A DNA stretch of 6,193 nt. It comes from Pseudomonadota bacterium. Lineage in GTDB: Bacteria; Pseudomonadota; Gammaproteobacteria; Burkholderiales; Thiobacillaceae. Shown here piece by piece: positions 5,660 to 6,193 of this stretch. Numbering within the stretch: the stretch's first letter is position 1; each line of letters begins with the position of its first letter. A program made the position numbers and the translations under genes. The stretch is taken from positions 1 through 6,193 of the forward strand of contig JAJYXA010000396.1 of NCBI GenBank assembly GCA_021791235.1. Reading direction: 5' to 3'. The notes beneath the pieces were generated by a model, which saw only the letters and a list, made by a program, of their open reading frames with translations, was not told the origin of the DNA and did no database searches.

Positions 5660-6193
5660 ATGGACGCTGATCCCTACGCCTACTGCGCCGGCCTCACGCG
5701 CGATCAGTGGGCCTGGGAATTTCTGCGCCGCAACCCGGAATACCAGCGCGACTTTCAGGCCTTCATCGCCATCTGGCGCGCGCTCGAAGCCAACTACGGC
5801 GCGCCGCCCAATCGGGATTTTTCAAGATGGAAGCAGGACCCGCGCGCCTACGGTCCGCTGCCCGGCGACGCCAAACTCGCCGCGCCCACGGGCGAGCTGT
5901 GCACGGTCGACGACGACCGCGTGCTGCTCGAATGCTGGATGGGCGCGAAATGGGGCTTCCACAAATTCCCGCTCGACCCCGAGCGCATCGCCCCCGCGCC
6001 CGACGAACTGTCGTGGCGCCTGCCGCCGCAGTTGGAGGACGCGAAATTCCGCCTCGTCAGCCGCGCCGCCGAACTGCGCCGACAAGGCCTCGCCGCGCCG
6101 AAGACCGTGGCGAACCAGCGCGCGCGCTGGACTACGATGCTGAGGCTGCTCGATGGCGGTGAAGCGCGAGACGCGAATAGGACTGAACTGCTG
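5660..6193 (+). CDS. DUF6499-like ('WAWEFLRRNPEYQ') protein of unknown function, cut by the right edge
   Basis: An open frame runs from ATG 5660 to the window end without a stop (178 codons visible). The ATG lies one base after the lipoprotein stop, so it belongs to the selO operon. Near the N-terminus, residues 12-32 hold LTRDQWAWEFLRRNPEYQRDF. This motif is typical of DUF6499-like proteins, often labelled 'transcriptional regulator domain' and frequent next to DUF2285 in integrative elements, but also in stand-alone chromosomal genes. A second aromatic block, LLECWMGAKWGFHKFPLDP, lies at 89-107. A basic, helix-like C-terminal part (132-166, with RAAELRRQG and RARWTTMLRLLDGG) resembles the DUF2285 type only loosely. 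There is no signal peptide or membrane segment, so it is probably cytoplasmic. No mobile-element gene is visible nearby. The role is unknown; DNA binding is a guess from family names. Confidence 0.75.
   Translation, partial: MDADPYAYCAGLTRDQWAWEFLRRNPEYQRDFQAFIAIWRALEANYGAPPNRDFSRWKQDPRAYGPLPGDAKLAAPTGELCTVDDDRVLLECWMGAKWGFHKFPLDPERIAPAPDELSWRLPPQLEDAKFRLVSRAAELRRQGLAAPKTVANQRARWTTMLRLLDGGEARDANRTELL

Noticed and set aside
5442..6162. Arg/Pro-rich open frames across the lipoprotein end and the last gene
   Set aside because: These overlap the true frame beginning at ATG 5660, which carries the WAWEFLRRNPEYQ motif and stays open to the window end.

Overview
The window is GC-rich and densely coded, with codon use strongly biased to G/C at third positions. 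The closest protein resemblances I recognise are to betaproteobacterial families, so a betaproteobacterium (Rhodocyclales, Nitrosomonadales or Burkholderiales type) is the best guess. I see no rRNA, tRNA, CRISPR array, insertion sequence or phage gene. No stretch over about 80 bases lacks a gene.

Left part (1-2944): a divergent gene set that looks like a selenoneine (or ergothioneine) pathway. On the minus strand, running off the left edge, is an EgtB/SenA-type iron enzyme with a DinB-like domain, an HxxxHxE motif and the start of an FGE-sulfatase domain. Its N-terminal motifs look like the SenA branch. Divergent from it, across a 63-bp AT-rich gap, is selD (selenophosphate synthetase). egtD (histidine Nalpha-trimethyltransferase, makes hercynine) follows with no base between the selD stop and the egtD GTG start. 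Selenophosphate synthesis, hercynine synthesis and a hercynine C-Se/C-S joining enzyme therefore sit together. Only the selenosugar synthase SenB is missing for a complete selenoneine route, and it may lie beyond the left edge.

Middle (2941-3396): a DoxX-family four-helix membrane protein on the minus strand. It is convergent with egtD and shares one CTAG tetranucleotide with it, so that both stop codons lie in the same four bases.

Right part (3472-6193): an operon on the plus strand, starting with selO (protein adenylyltransferase, a pseudokinase-fold AMPylase with Cys in the C-terminal position that is selenocysteine in animals). It overlaps by 4 nt the GTG start of a predicted lipoprotein. 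That lipoprotein's signal peptide is one base out of frame with its mature part. One base further on begins a gene of the 'WAWEFLRRNPEYQ' (DUF6499-like) type, which runs off the right edge. The theme of the window is selenium and thiol/selenol redox chemistry, but only the left gene set is functionally linked with good support.
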